Below, one piece after another: positions 13,588 to 22,117 of a DNA stretch of 27,584 nt. Position 1 is the first letter of the stretch. The number at the start of each line of letters is the position of its first letter. The translations under genes were made by a program, and so were the position numbers. Source of the stretch: Sphingomonadaceae bacterium. Its GTDB lineage: Bacteria > Pseudomonadota > Alphaproteobacteria > Sphingomonadales > Sphingomonadaceae. The notes beneath the pieces are model-generated. The model was given only the letters and a program-made list of their open reading frames with translations. It was not told the DNA's origin and did not search any database. The stretch is from NCBI GenBank assembly GCA_019239785.1, contig JAFAZM010000279.1, positions 1 to 27,584 of the forward strand. The letters are read 5' to 3'.

Positions 13588-15498
13588 TCAGTTGATCTGC
13601 ACCTCGAACGGCCCCACCGGGAGTGGAACCTCGTCGTAGAGGTTGGTGACCGGGCTGTCGGCCCAGCCGTAGCGGACGCGGGTGGCCGGGCGGCCGTCGT
13701 CCGGGATGCGGACGCTGCTGCCGTCGGCCCTGCCCTCGACGTAGCGGCAGCTTTGCGGCGTCGGGCCGCACAGCTCGAGCGCGGTGACGACATTGCTGCT
13801 CCAGCTGTGCAGCGCGCCGGTCACGCCGGAGAAAGTCACGACGATCCCGTTCGGCGTCCGCGCCGCGTGGGCGACCTCCGGCCCCATCGGCTCGTGCGCG
13901 CCGTAAGCGAGCAGGCGCGCGCCGCGGGCGAGGCGGCGGCCGACCTCCTGCTTGTTGCCGGGATGGATGTCCAGCCGCTCGCCCAGGTCCATCGCGATCG
14001 CCAGCGCCGCATGCGGATCGCGGGCGACGGCGAGGCGCTGCTGCTCGCGCAACGCCGCCCAGCCGCTCTCCACCGGATGGATCGCGAACGGGCCGAAATT
14101 GGCGAGGCTGACGATCAGGAAGGGCAGGTCCGGCCGGCCGAACTGCCGGCGCCAGGTCGCCATCATCGCGCCGAGCCGGTCGGCATAGGAGCCCGGCAGG
14201 CCGACGTCCGCCTCGCCCTGATACCAGGCGACGCCGCTGAGCCCGTAATCGCCGAGCGGCGCGATCATGCCGTTATAGATGGCGGTGAGGCCCATCGCCT
14301 CGTCCCAGGGCGCGCGGGGCGGCGAGTCGTTCACATGCGCGACCGAATATTCCCAGCCGGTGAGCGGCTTCACGCTGCCGTCGGCCAGGGTCAGATGCAG
14401 CCGCTCGGCCGGGCCTGCAAAGCCCCCGGCGCCCGAACCGTCGAAGATGTTGACGAGGATCTCGTTCACCCCGGCATGAAGCAGGCCGCGCGGCACCGCG
14501 TAATCGCGCGGCGCCTCCCAGCTGTAGCGGTTGCCCACCGCGACGCCGTTGACGAAGCTCTGGTCGAGCTCGTCGATCACGCCGAGCGAGAGGGTCGCCG
14601 CCTGCGCCGCCTCCGCGGCGCTCAGGGTGACGCGCGCCCGCATCCAGACCATGCCGTTGAAGCTTGCGAAATTGGGATCGCCCCATTGCTCCCAATAGGT
14701 CATCGCCGGAACCGGGGTCCAATGCAGGCGGTCGCTCGCATGCCAGGGCTCGGCGCCCGGCGCATCGCCGCTATGCGTCCGCCACCAGGCGCCCCAGATC
14801 TCGCCGAAGCGGGCATTGGCGCCGGCGGGATCGCGGCGGCCGAGCGCGAACAGGCGCGCATCGTCGTCGCCGATCGCGGCGATCGAGGCGTCGTCCATCC
14901 AGGAGCGGATCTGGGTGCCGCCCCAGCTATCGGCGATCGCCCCCATCGGCGCGCGCTGCGCGCCGCGCAGCTCGCGGACCATGTAATAGCAGGCGGCCGA
15001 GAAATCGCCGATTGTGCCGGGCGTCACCGCCTGCCAGGCCAGGCCGGGGATCGCCGTCTGCGGCGCGCCGGCGGTGCGGCGCGGGACGGTGAGGATGCGC
15101 AGCTCCGGGTCGTTCGCCGACTGGGTGTCGTTGTAGGAGTTGAGCGCGCGGGAGACCTGCAGCTCCATGTTCGACTGGCCCGAGCAGAGCCAGACGTCGC
15201 CGACCAGCACGTCGTTCGCCACCGCGCGGCCCGAGGCGCTGCTTGCGGCCAGCGCGTAGGGGCCGCCGGCCTGCATCGCCGGCAGGCGCACGTGCCAGGC
15301 GCCGGCGCGGTCGGCGGTGGCCGAGGCGCTGCCGGAGCCGAGCGTCACGTTCACCTGCTCGCCCGGGCTTGCGGTGCCCCAGACGGAGATCGGGCGGCCG
15401 CTCTGAAGCACGCCATGATCGGCGAAGATGGGGTTCAGCACCGGCGCCGCCTGTGCCGCCGATGAAGCGAGCAGCAGGGCGGCGGCCAGCCAGCGCAT
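13588..15498 (-). CDS. Secreted SASA-family carbohydrate acetylesterase (sialate O-acetylesterase-like)
   Basis: A 636-residue exported esterase with signal peptide MRWLAAALLLASSAAQA. The catalytic Ser is in LCSGQSNME (about Ser109), an SGNH/SASA block I motif; the partner Asp/His are in GERLDIHPGNK near residue 545. Between them, about residues 255-390, is an inserted beta-sandwich (FNGMVWMRARVTLS, DQSFVNGVAVGNRYSWEAPR, VNEILVNIFDGSG) like the jelly-roll insert of CE20-type xyloglucan acetylesterases. Although such genes are usually labelled sialate esterases, its place as last gene of the xylose operon (start overlapping the xylC stop as TGATG) makes deacetylation of xylan or xyloglucan fragments more likely. 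That substrate is inferred. Confidence 0.82.
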   Translation of the reverse strand: MRWLAAALLLASSAAQAAPVLNPIFADHGVLQSGRPISVWGTASPGEQVNVTLGSGSASATADRAGAWHVRLPAMQAGGPYALAASSASGRAVANDVLVGDVWLCSGQSNMELQVSRALNSYNDTQSANDPELRILTVPRRTAGAPQTAIPGLAWQAVTPGTIGDFSAACYYMVRELRGAQRAPMGAIADSWGGTQIRSWMDDASIAAIGDDDARLFALGRRDPAGANARFGEIWGAWWRTHSGDAPGAEPWHASDRLHWTPVPAMTYWEQWGDPNFASFNGMVWMRARVTLSAAEAAQAATLSLGVIDELDQSFVNGVAVGNRYSWEAPRDYAVPRGLLHAGVNEILVNIFDGSGAGGFAGPAERLHLTLADGSVKPLTGWEYSVAHVNDSPPRAPWDEAMGLTAIYNGMIAPLGDYGLSGVAWYQGEADVGLPGSYADRLGAMMATWRRQFGRPDLPFLIVSLANFGPFAIHPVESGWAALREQQRLAVARDPHAALAIAMDLGERLDIHPGNKQEVGRRLARGARLLAYGAHEPMGPEVAHAARTPNGIVVTFSGVTGALHSWSSNVVTALELCGPTPQSCRYVEGRADGSSVRIPDDGRPATRVRYGWADSPVTNLYDEVPLPVGPFEVQIN

Positions 15499-16367
15499 CA
15501 GAGCGCGACCGGAGTCACCGGCACCCCGGCGACGTCGGCTTCGAAGGCGAAGAGATTGCCGGCCTCGGGCTGGGCGGCAAGCTCCGCCTCGCTCAGCCCC
15601 TTGGCGGCGGTGGTCGCATAGAGGGTGCGCAAATTCGGGCCGCCGAAGGCGAGCTTGGTGATGTTGGCGACCGGGAAGCGGACGCTCTCCAGCAGGCGGC
15701 CGTCGGGCGCGTAGCGGCGGGCCTCCCAGCCGGCATAGAGGCCGGTCCAGACGCAGCCTTCCGCGTCCACGATCGGGCCGTCAGGATAGCCGTCGCCGGC
15801 GCCGAAGCGGACGAACTCGCGCGCCGGGCCGAGGCTGCCCTCCTCGGCCACGTCGGCGACGTGGATCACCCGGCCGAGCGTGTCCGTGTGGTAGAGGAGA
15901 CGGCCGTCGGGCGAGAGCGCCGGCCCGTTGGTGATCGCGACCGGCGCGAGGGCGGTGTCGGCGATCGTGCCGCGATCGAAGCAGTAGAAGCGGCCGGTGA
16001 TCGCCGCCTCGCCGTCGTCCATCGAGCCGAACCAGATCCGGCCCTTGGGGTCGGTGGCGGCGTCGTTCAGCCGGTTGCCGGGCCGGTCGGGCTCGACCTC
16101 GGCGAAGCGGCTGAAATCGCCGCTCGCCGGATCGAAGCGGTAGAGGCCGTCCTGCAGCCCGGCGACCATGGCGCCGTCGTCGGCGGGCAGGATCCAGCCG
16201 ACCTGGCGCGGCGCCTCCCAGCTGAACAGCGCGCCGGCGGGATCGAAACGGTGGACCTTGTGCCGCTTGATGTCGACGAACCAGAGCGCCTCGTCGCGCT
16301 CGATCCAGACCGGGCCCTCGCCAAGGACGGCGTGGACGTCGCAGACGCTGACCGGCGTGCCGGTCAT
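15498..16367 (-). CDS. xylC: D-xylonolactonase (SMP-30/gluconolactonase family)
   Basis: A 289-residue cytoplasmic six-bladed propeller that hydrolyses D-xylono-lactone to D-xylonate, second step of the Weimberg pathway. Metal-site residues of SMP-30 are visible: Glu17 in LGEGPVW, Asn in GNRLNDAATDPKGR, Asn in ITNGPALSPDG and Asp in YPDGPIVDAEG. The length equals that recalled for Caulobacter XylC. The start MTGTPVSV at 16367 overlaps the xylB stop as TGATG; a longer in-frame ATG at 16526 lies inside xylB and is rejected. Its own stop overlaps the esterase start in the same way. Other sugar lactones could be additional substrates. Confidence 0.88.
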   Translation of the reverse strand: MTGTPVSVCDVHAVLGEGPVWIERDEALWFVDIKRHKVHRFDPAGALFSWEAPRQVGWILPADDGAMVAGLQDGLYRFDPASGDFSRFAEVEPDRPGNRLNDAATDPKGRIWFGSMDDGEAAITGRFYCFDRGTIADTALAPVAITNGPALSPDGRLLYHTDTLGRVIHVADVAEEGSLGPAREFVRFGAGDGYPDGPIVDAEGCVWTGLYAGWEARRYAPDGRLLESVRFPVANITKLAFGGPNLRTLYATTAAKGLSEAELAAQPEAGNLFAFEADVAGVPVTPVAL

Positions 16368-17113
16368 CAGCGCCAGCCCGCGTCGACGAAATATTCGTGG
16401 CCGGTGATCAGGCGGGCGTCGTCCGAAGCGAGGAAGAGCACCATCGCTGCGATATCCTCCGGGATCAGCCTGCCCTTCAAGGCCTGCTGGGCGACGATCT
16501 CGGCCTCCCCCTCCGGCGTGTACCATTTGAGCTGGCGCGGCGTGCGGACGTTGCCCGGCACGACACAGGTCACGCGGATATCGTCCTCGCCATATTCACG
16601 GGCGAGCGCGCGGGTCAGGCCCTCGATTGCTGCCTTGGCGGTCTGGTAGATGGCGAGCTCCTTGATGCCGAGATGCCAAGAGATCGAGCCCAGGTTGACG
16701 ATGACCCCGCCGCCCTTCGCCTTCATCGCCGGGATCACCGCCTGCGAGCAGAAGAAATGGTGGCGCAGATTCACGTTGATCCGGTCGTTCCAATAGGCCT
16801 CGGTGACCTCCTCGATCTTGTGGCGGTCGTCATTGGCGGCGTTGTTGACGAGGACGTCGAAGGCGCCGCCTTCCTCGATCAGCTTCGCGATCGCCGCCTG
16901 GGTCGCCGGGATGTCGGTGAGGTCGACCTGGTGGAAATAAGCCGGCTTGTCCTTGCCCGGGGCGAGATCGAAATAGGTGACGTCGGCGCCCTGCCGGCAG
17001 AATTCGCGGACCAGGCCGCCGCCGATGCCCGAGCCGCCGCCGGTGATCAGCACCCTCTTGCCACTGAGGCTCGGATAGACGGCCCTTTGCTCGGCCGGAA
17101 GGAGTTCGCTCAA
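16367..17113 (-). CDS. xylB: D-xylose 1-dehydrogenase, NAD-dependent SDR
   Basis: A 248-residue short-chain dehydrogenase that oxidises D-xylose to xylonolactone. The cofactor motif TGGGSGIGGG is near residue 24, followed by NNAANDD; the catalytic triad is Ser143 (GSISWHLG), Tyr156 and Lys160 (YQTAK). The end ITGHEYFVDAGWR and the middle block RINVNLRHHFF match Caulobacter XylB as remembered. No ATG is available: two TTG codons compete. TTG at 17113 has a GGGGGG run 9 bases upstream and gives 248 residues; TTG at 17122 overlaps the upstream stop as TTGA and gives 251. The long in-frame extension to 18112 is the shadow of the aldehyde dehydrogenase gene. Confidence 0.92.
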   Translation of the reverse strand: MSELLPAEQRAVYPSLSGKRVLITGGGSGIGGGLVREFCRQGADVTYFDLAPGKDKPAYFHQVDLTDIPATQAAIAKLIEEGGAFDVLVNNAANDDRHKIEEVTEAYWNDRINVNLRHHFFCSQAVIPAMKAKGGGVIVNLGSISWHLGIKELAIYQTAKAAIEGLTRALAREYGEDDIRVTCVVPGNVRTPRQLKWYTPEGEAEIVAQQALKGRLIPEDIAAMVLFLASDDARLITGHEYFVDAGWR

Positions 17114-17118
17114 CTTGT

Positions 17119-18555
17119 TCAACCCCCCACGTAAACGGTTTTGATCTGGGTATAAAATTCGACCGCCGCGAAGCCCTGCTCGCGCGCGCCGTAGGACGAT
17201 TTGCGCGTTCCCCCGAACGGCACGTGATAGTCCACCCCGGCGGTCGGCAGGTTCACCATCACCATGCCGGCGCGGACGTTGCGGCGGAAATGGCGGGCAT
17301 GGTGCAGCGAGTTGGTGACGATGCCGGCGGAAAGGCCGAACTGGCCGCGATTGGCGATCTCCAGCGCCTCCTCGTAGTCGCGGACGCGGACGGTGCTGAC
17401 CACCGGGCCGAACACCTCCTCGCAATTGATCCGCATGTCCGGCGCGGTGTCGGCGATCACCGCCGGCGACATGAAGTAACCGGGGTTGGTGAGGCTCAGG
17501 GGCTCGCCGCCGGTCAGCAATTTGCCGCCCTCGTCGGTCGCGATCTTCACGTAGCGCAAATTCTGCTCGAGCTGGTCCTGGCTGACCGCCGGGCCGATCT
17601 GGGTGGAGGGATCGAGCGCGTCGCCCACCTTCAGCGCCTTCGCGCGTTCGGCGAGCGCTTCGACGAAGCGGTCGTGGATGTTCTCGGTGACGATCACCCG
17701 CGACGAGGCGGTGCAGCGCTGGCCGGTGCCGTAGAAGGCGCCGTCGATCGCGCAGGTCACCGCGCGCTCGAGATCGGCGTCGTCGAGCACGACCAGCGGA
17801 TTCTTGCCGCCCATTTCGAGCTGGACCCGCGCTTGGCGCCTGATCGCCGCCTCGGCGACCTTCGCCCCCACCGCCTGCGATCCGGTGAAGGAGATGCCGT
17901 CGATCTCGGGATGGTCGACGATCGCCGAGCCGACGCCGCCTTCGCCGATCACGAAGTTGAACACGCCCGGGGGCGCGCCGCATTCGTGGATGATCGCGGC
18001 GAGGGCATGGGCGATGGCCGGCGTCGGGCTGGCCGGCTTCAGCACCACCGTATTGCCGAAGGCCAGAGCCGGCGCCGTCTTCCAGGCGGGGATCGCGATC
18101 GGGAAGTTCCACGGCGTGATCAGGCCGAACACGCCGACCGCCTCGCGATGGGTGGAGACGTCGAGGCCGGGGCGGGTCGATTCGAGGGTCTGGCCGTGGC
18201 GGCGCAGCGCCTCGCCGGCGAAATATTTGAAGATGCGCGCCGCGCGCATCACCTCGCCAGTGCCTTCGGGCAGGGTCTTGCCCTCCTCGCGGGAGAGCAG
18301 CTGTCCGAGCTCCTTGGCCCGCGCCATGATCGTCGCGCCGACCTTGTCGAGCAGGTCTGAGCGCACCTCCGGCGAGGCCTCCGACCAGGCGGGGAAGGCG
18401 GCGCGGGCGGCCTTGGCCACGGCGTCGACCTCGGCCGCGCCGGCGCGCGGATAGCGGGCGACCACGTCCTCGGTGTTGGACGGATTGAGGCTGCTGCCGG
18501 GCGCGTCGGCCGAGACCGCTTCGCCGTTGATATAATGGGTGAGTGCGTCAGTCAT
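17119..18555 (-). CDS. xylA: 2,5-dioxopentanoate (alpha-ketoglutarate semialdehyde) dehydrogenase
   Basis: A 478-residue aldehyde dehydrogenase that makes 2-oxoglutarate from 2,5-dioxopentanoate, the last Weimberg step. The nucleophile is Cys291 in GTGQRCTASSR, the general base Glu257 in QLEMGGKNP, and the NAD(P)-binding ITPWNFPIAIPAWK block is at about 146-159. The end FGGTRKSSYGAREQGFAAVE is characteristic of this subgroup, and the length equals Caulobacter XylA as recalled. The name xylA follows Caulobacter usage and must not be confused with xylose isomerase. The start MTDALTHYINGE overlaps the end of xylX by 8 bases; an upstream ATG at 18603 lies deeper inside xylX. Confidence 0.92.
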   Translation of the reverse strand: MTDALTHYINGEAVSADAPGSSLNPSNTEDVVARYPRAGAAEVDAVAKAARAAFPAWSEASPEVRSDLLDKVGATIMARAKELGQLLSREEGKTLPEGTGEVMRAARIFKYFAGEALRRHGQTLESTRPGLDVSTHREAVGVFGLITPWNFPIAIPAWKTAPALAFGNTVVLKPASPTPAIAHALAAIIHECGAPPGVFNFVIGEGGVGSAIVDHPEIDGISFTGSQAVGAKVAEAAIRRQARVQLEMGGKNPLVVLDDADLERAVTCAIDGAFYGTGQRCTASSRVIVTENIHDRFVEALAERAKALKVGDALDPSTQIGPAVSQDQLEQNLRYVKIATDEGGKLLTGGEPLSLTNPGYFMSPAVIADTAPDMRINCEEVFGPVVSTVRVRDYEEALEIANRGQFGLSAGIVTNSLHHARHFRRNVRAGMVMVNLPTAGVDYHVPFGGTRKSSYGAREQGFAAVEFYTQIKTVYVGG

Positions 18556-19690
18556 GCCCGTCTCCAGCACCGCCCCCGATGTCCAGCAGCCCCCTTTCGG
18601 CAAGGTTGCGCATCAGCGCACCGATCCCGAAAGTCCAGGCCGGCGCGCGGTCCGACGTGGTCACCCGGTTGACCAGCGTGCCGAGCTTCGGCGTCGAGAT
18701 GGTGACGACGTCGCCGACCTTGTGGGTGAAGCCCCTGCCCGGCTCGTCGCGGTCCTGGACCGGCGCGAACAAGGTGCCGAGGAAGAGGGCGAAGCCGTCC
18801 GGATAATGATGCTCGCTGCGCGCCTGGCGAACCAGTTCCTCGGGATCCCGGCTGATCTGCACCATCGAGCTGTGGCCGTCGAGCCGGTAGCCTTCGGGCC
18901 CCTCGATCACCAGGTCGAGCTCCGCGGCGCGGACGTCGTCCATCGTGAAGCCGTCGTCGAACAGGCGGATGAACGGGCCGATCGCGCAGGAGGCATTGTT
19001 GTCCTTGGCCTTGCCGAGCAGCAATGCGCTGCGTCCTTCGAAATCGCGGAGGTTCACGTCGTTGCCGAGCGCGGCGCCGGCGATGCGGCCCTTCGAGTTG
19101 GTGACGAGGACGATCTCCGGCTCCGGATTGTTCCAGCCCGAATCCGAGCGGACGCCGATCTCTGCGCCCCAGCCGACGCTCGCAAGCACCGCCGTCTTGG
19201 TGAAGACCTCCGCGTCCGGCCCGATCGCGACCTCCAGATATTGCGACCACATGCCGTCCTCGACCAGGGCGGCCTTCAGCGAGGCCGCTTCGGGCGTGCC
19301 GGGAACGACCGAGCGGATGCCGGCGCCGACGCGCGCCTCCAGCCGGCCGCGCACCGCCGCGGCCGCGTCCATGTCGCCGCGCGCCGCCTCCTCGATCACC
19401 CGCTCGATCGCTGAGACCGCGAAGGTGACGCCGCACGCCTTGATCGCCTGCAGGTCGACCGGCGCGAGCAACGGGCCCCGATCGGCGAGCTCGGCCGCGG
19501 CAAAGAGCGGGCGGCCCCGGACCGCGGCGGGATCGTCGCGCTCGAGCAGGTCGGAGACGGTGGGCGCGGCGGCGGAGACGTCCTCGACCATGCCGCCCCG
19601 GATCAGCACCGGAGTCGGTCCCTCGCCGAGGTCGAGGCGCCCGGCGAGCACGGCCTGATCGGAATCGGCGGGCAGAATCGCGCCCCGCAT
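18548..19690 (-). CDS. xylX: 2-keto-3-deoxy-D-xylonate dehydratase (FAH superfamily)
   Basis: A 380-residue enzyme of the fumarylacetoacetate-hydrolase superfamily that converts 2-keto-3-deoxy-xylonate to 2,5-dioxopentanoate. Recognisable blocks are LLAPVDLQAIKACGVTFAVS, WSQYLEVAIGPDAEVFTK, SGWNNPEPEIVL (metal-binding Glu region), GNDVNLRDFEGRSALLLGKA and DGFALFLGTLFAPVQDRD, all matching Caulobacter XylX from memory. First gene of xylX-xylA-xylB-xylC-esterase. The start at 19690 (MRGAILPAD) is chosen because GGGAG lies 5 bases upstream and the N-terminal length suits the family; the ATG at 19714 has no ribosome site. A LacI-type operator lies 31 bases upstream, implying repression in the absence of xylose. 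Confidence 0.92.
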   Translation of the reverse strand: MRGAILPADSDQAVLAGRLDLGEGPTPVLIRGGMVEDVSAAAPTVSDLLERDDPAAVRGRPLFAAAELADRGPLLAPVDLQAIKACGVTFAVSAIERVIEEAARGDMDAAAAVRGRLEARVGAGIRSVVPGTPEAASLKAALVEDGMWSQYLEVAIGPDAEVFTKTAVLASVGWGAEIGVRSDSGWNNPEPEIVLVTNSKGRIAGAALGNDVNLRDFEGRSALLLGKAKDNNASCAIGPFIRLFDDGFTMDDVRAAELDLVIEGPEGYRLDGHSSMVQISRDPEELVRQARSEHHYPDGFALFLGTLFAPVQDRDEPGRGFTHKVGDVVTISTPKLGTLVNRVTTSDRAPAWTFGIGALMRNLAERGLLDIGGGAGDGHD

Positions 19691-19720
19691 CTGGTCTCCC
19701 AAGCTCCGCCCCATATTTTG

Positions 19721-19734
19721 TGTTAGCGCTCACA
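19721..19734. promoter_or_regulatory. LacI-family operator in the xylX / GH3 divergent promoter
   Basis: TGTTAGCGCTCACA is a near-palindrome with the central GCGC and the TGnTAnCGnTnnCA pattern of LacI-family operators. It is closely similar to the site at 2882-2895. It lies 31 bases upstream of the xylX start and 109 bases upstream of the GH3 start, so one repressor could control both directions. The rest of the 152-base gap shows only the GH3 ribosome site GGGAGG (19831-19836). Confidence 0.68.
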
Positions 19735-19842
19735 TTCACCTTGGACCCCCGAGTGTCAAGACGCAGGGATGACAGCGCTGCCATTTCGGCGCTACACTCG
19801 TGAAAACGCGCGGCACAAGCCGCCGGTCTCGGGAGGAAAAGG

Positions 19843-22089
19843 ATGGGCAGGAGGGTTTTGTTGGCCGCGCTGGCGGCATCGGCGGCGATGCTTGCGACCG
19901 GCGCCCGCGCCGAAGCGCCGGCCGGCGCGCAGCCCTGGCTGAACCCCTCCTTGTCGCCCGACCGGCGCGCCGATCTGGCGCTCGGCCAGATGACCCGCGA
20001 CGAGAAGCTCACCCTGGTCTTCGGCTATTTCTCGACCGACTTCCCGCCCCGCCGCTTCACCGCGCCGGCGGAAGGGCGCCCGGGCGCCGCCGGCTACGTG
20101 CCCGGCATCCCGCGGCTCCATATCCCGCCGCAATGGCAGACCGATGCCGGCGTCGGCGTGGCCACCCAGGGCGGCGCCCCGGAGAAGCGCGAGCGCACCG
20201 CCCTTCCCTCCGGCATGGCGCTCGCCGCCTCCTGGGATCCGGACGTCGCCTTCCGCGGCGGCGCGATGATCGGTTCGGAGGCGCGCTCATCCGGCTTCAA
20301 CGTGATGCTCGCCGGCGGCGTCGACCTGGTGCGCGAGCCGCGCAACGGCCGCAATTTCGAATATGGCGGCGAGGACCCGCTGCTCGCCGGCACGATCATC
20401 GGCAATGCGATCCGCGGCATCCAGTCCAACCACATCGTCTCGACGATCAAGCATTATGCGCTGAACGACCAGGAGACCGGGCGCGGCCGGCTGAACGTGA
20501 CCGTCGACCGCGACGCGGCGCGGATGTCCGACTTGCTCGCCTTCCAGATCGGCATCGAGCATGGCGACCCCGGCTCGGTGATGTGCGCCTACAACCAGGT
20601 CGAGCATCTCCATGCCTGCGAGAATCCCTGGCTGCTCACCGAGGTGCTGCGCCGCGACTGGCGCTGGCCGGGCTATGTGATGTCGGATTGGGGCGCGACC
20701 CACAGCACCGTTGCCGCCGCCAATGCCGGGCTCGACCAGGATTCCGGCTATCCGTTCGACGACCAGCCCTATTTCCGCGAGCCACTCCGCGCGGCGATCG
20801 CCGGCGGCCAGGTCTCCGAGGCGCGGCTGAACGAGATGGCGCACCGCATATTGCGCTCGATGTTCGCGCACGGGCTGGTCGACCATCCGGTCCAGCCCGG
20901 GGCGATCGACATGGCCGCCCATGCCGCAATCACCCGTGCCGCCGCCGAGGCCGGGGCGGTGCTGCTGAAGAATGACGGCCGCATCCTGCCGCTCTCGCCG
21001 AACCTGCGCAGCATCGCGATCATCGGCAGCCATGCCGATGTCGGGGTGCTCTCGGGCGGCGGCTCGAGCCAGGTCTATCCGGTCGGCGGCAATGCCGCGC
21101 CGGGGATCGCGCCGACCGGCTGGCCGGGGCCGGTCGTCTATTATCCCTCCTCGCCGCTGGCGGCGATCCGGGCGCAGGCGCCGCACGCGAACCTGCGCTT
21201 CGCCAGCGGCGACGACCCGGAGGAGGCGGCGCGGCTGGCCCGCGAAAGCGACGTCGCCATCGTCTTCGCCCATCAATGGACCTCGGAATCGATCGACACC
21301 TCCCTCACCCTGCCCGACCGCCAGGACGCGACGATCGCCGCGGTCGCGGCCGCCAATCCGCGCAGCGTCGTCGTGCTGGAGACGGGCGGGCCCGTGCTGA
21401 TGCCCTGGCTCGATCGCGTGCCGGGCGTGCTCGAGGTCTGGTATCCGGGCACGAACGGCGGCCCGGCGATCGCCGGCCTGCTGTTCGGCCGGGTCAATCC
21501 GTCGGGCCATCTGCCGGTCAGCTTCCCGCGCGACGAGAGCCAGCTGCCGCGCCGCGCGGTCGATGGGATCGGCTTCACGGAGCAGCAGCCGATCGAGGTG
21601 AATTATTCGGAAGGCGCCGCGGTGGGCTATCGCTGGTACGAGGCGCGGGGAATTGCTCCGCTCTTCGCCTTCGGCCACGGCCTCTCCTACACCGACTTCG
21701 ATTATGGCGGGCTCAGCGCCGCGGTGCGCGGGGGCGAGCTCAGTGTCAGCTTCACCGTGCGCAACACCGGCCGCGTCGCCGGCGCGGTCGTGCCGCAAAT
21801 CTATGTCGGGCCGGAGGTGGGCGGCTGGGAGGCGCCGAAGCGGCTCGGCGCCTTCACCAAGCTCCGGCTCGCGCCGGGTGCGCAGCAAAGGGTGACGCTG
21901 ACCGTCGATCCGCGGCTGCTGGCGGTGTTCCGCGGCGGCCAGTGGAACGTGGCGGCGGGCGCCTATCGGGTGATGCTCGGCGCCTCCTCGCGCGACCTGC
22001 GCCAAACGGTGACGGTCAGGCTGCCGGCGCGGCGCCTGCCGGCCGGCTGGCACCCGCCGCGGCTTGCGCGCGCGCACGGTGCCCGCTGA
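19843..22089 (+). CDS. Secreted GH3 beta-glucosidase / beta-xylosidase
   Basis: A 748-residue exported glycoside hydrolase family 3 enzyme. The signal peptide ends at ARA near residue 23. The N-terminal barrel carries STIKHYALNDQETGR (Lys203-His204) and the nucleophile Asp282 in YVMSDWGAT. The alpha/beta sandwich domain follows (AAAEAGAVLLKNDGRILPLS at its start, WYPGTNGGPAIAGLLFG near its end). A fibronectin-III-like domain spans about residues 650-735 (VSFTVRNTGRVAGAVVPQIY). It probably releases glucose or xylose from beta-linked oligosaccharides. Sharing the operator region with xylX supports xylosides or xyloglucan fragments. GGGAGGAAAAGG stands just before the ATG. Preferred sugar cannot be read from sequence. 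Confidence 0.9.
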   Translation: MGRRVLLAALAASAAMLATGARAEAPAGAQPWLNPSLSPDRRADLALGQMTRDEKLTLVFGYFSTDFPPRRFTAPAEGRPGAAGYVPGIPRLHIPPQWQTDAGVGVATQGGAPEKRERTALPSGMALAASWDPDVAFRGGAMIGSEARSSGFNVMLAGGVDLVREPRNGRNFEYGGEDPLLAGTIIGNAIRGIQSNHIVSTIKHYALNDQETGRGRLNVTVDRDAARMSDLLAFQIGIEHGDPGSVMCAYNQVEHLHACENPWLLTEVLRRDWRWPGYVMSDWGATHSTVAAANAGLDQDSGYPFDDQPYFREPLRAAIAGGQVSEARLNEMAHRILRSMFAHGLVDHPVQPGAIDMAAHAAITRAAAEAGAVLLKNDGRILPLSPNLRSIAIIGSHADVGVLSGGGSSQVYPVGGNAAPGIAPTGWPGPVVYYPSSPLAAIRAQAPHANLRFASGDDPEEAARLARESDVAIVFAHQWTSESIDTSLTLPDRQDATIAAVAAANPRSVVVLETGGPVLMPWLDRVPGVLEVWYPGTNGGPAIAGLLFGRVNPSGHLPVSFPRDESQLPRRAVDGIGFTEQQPIEVNYSEGAAVGYRWYEARGIAPLFAFGHGLSYTDFDYGGLSAAVRGGELSVSFTVRNTGRVAGAVVPQIYVGPEVGGWEAPKRLGAFTKLRLAPGAQQRVTLTVDPRLLAVFRGGQWNVAAGAYRVMLGASSRDLRQTVTVRLPARRLPAGWHPPRLARAHGAR

Positions 22090-22117
22090 AGCGGCGTGCC
22101 TTAAATGCGCACCACAT

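Noticed and set aside
16367..18112. Apparent 581-residue fusion protein containing XylB
   Set aside because: The N-terminal 330 residues are an out-of-frame reading of the aldehyde dehydrogenase gene. The real xylB starts at a TTG near 17113.
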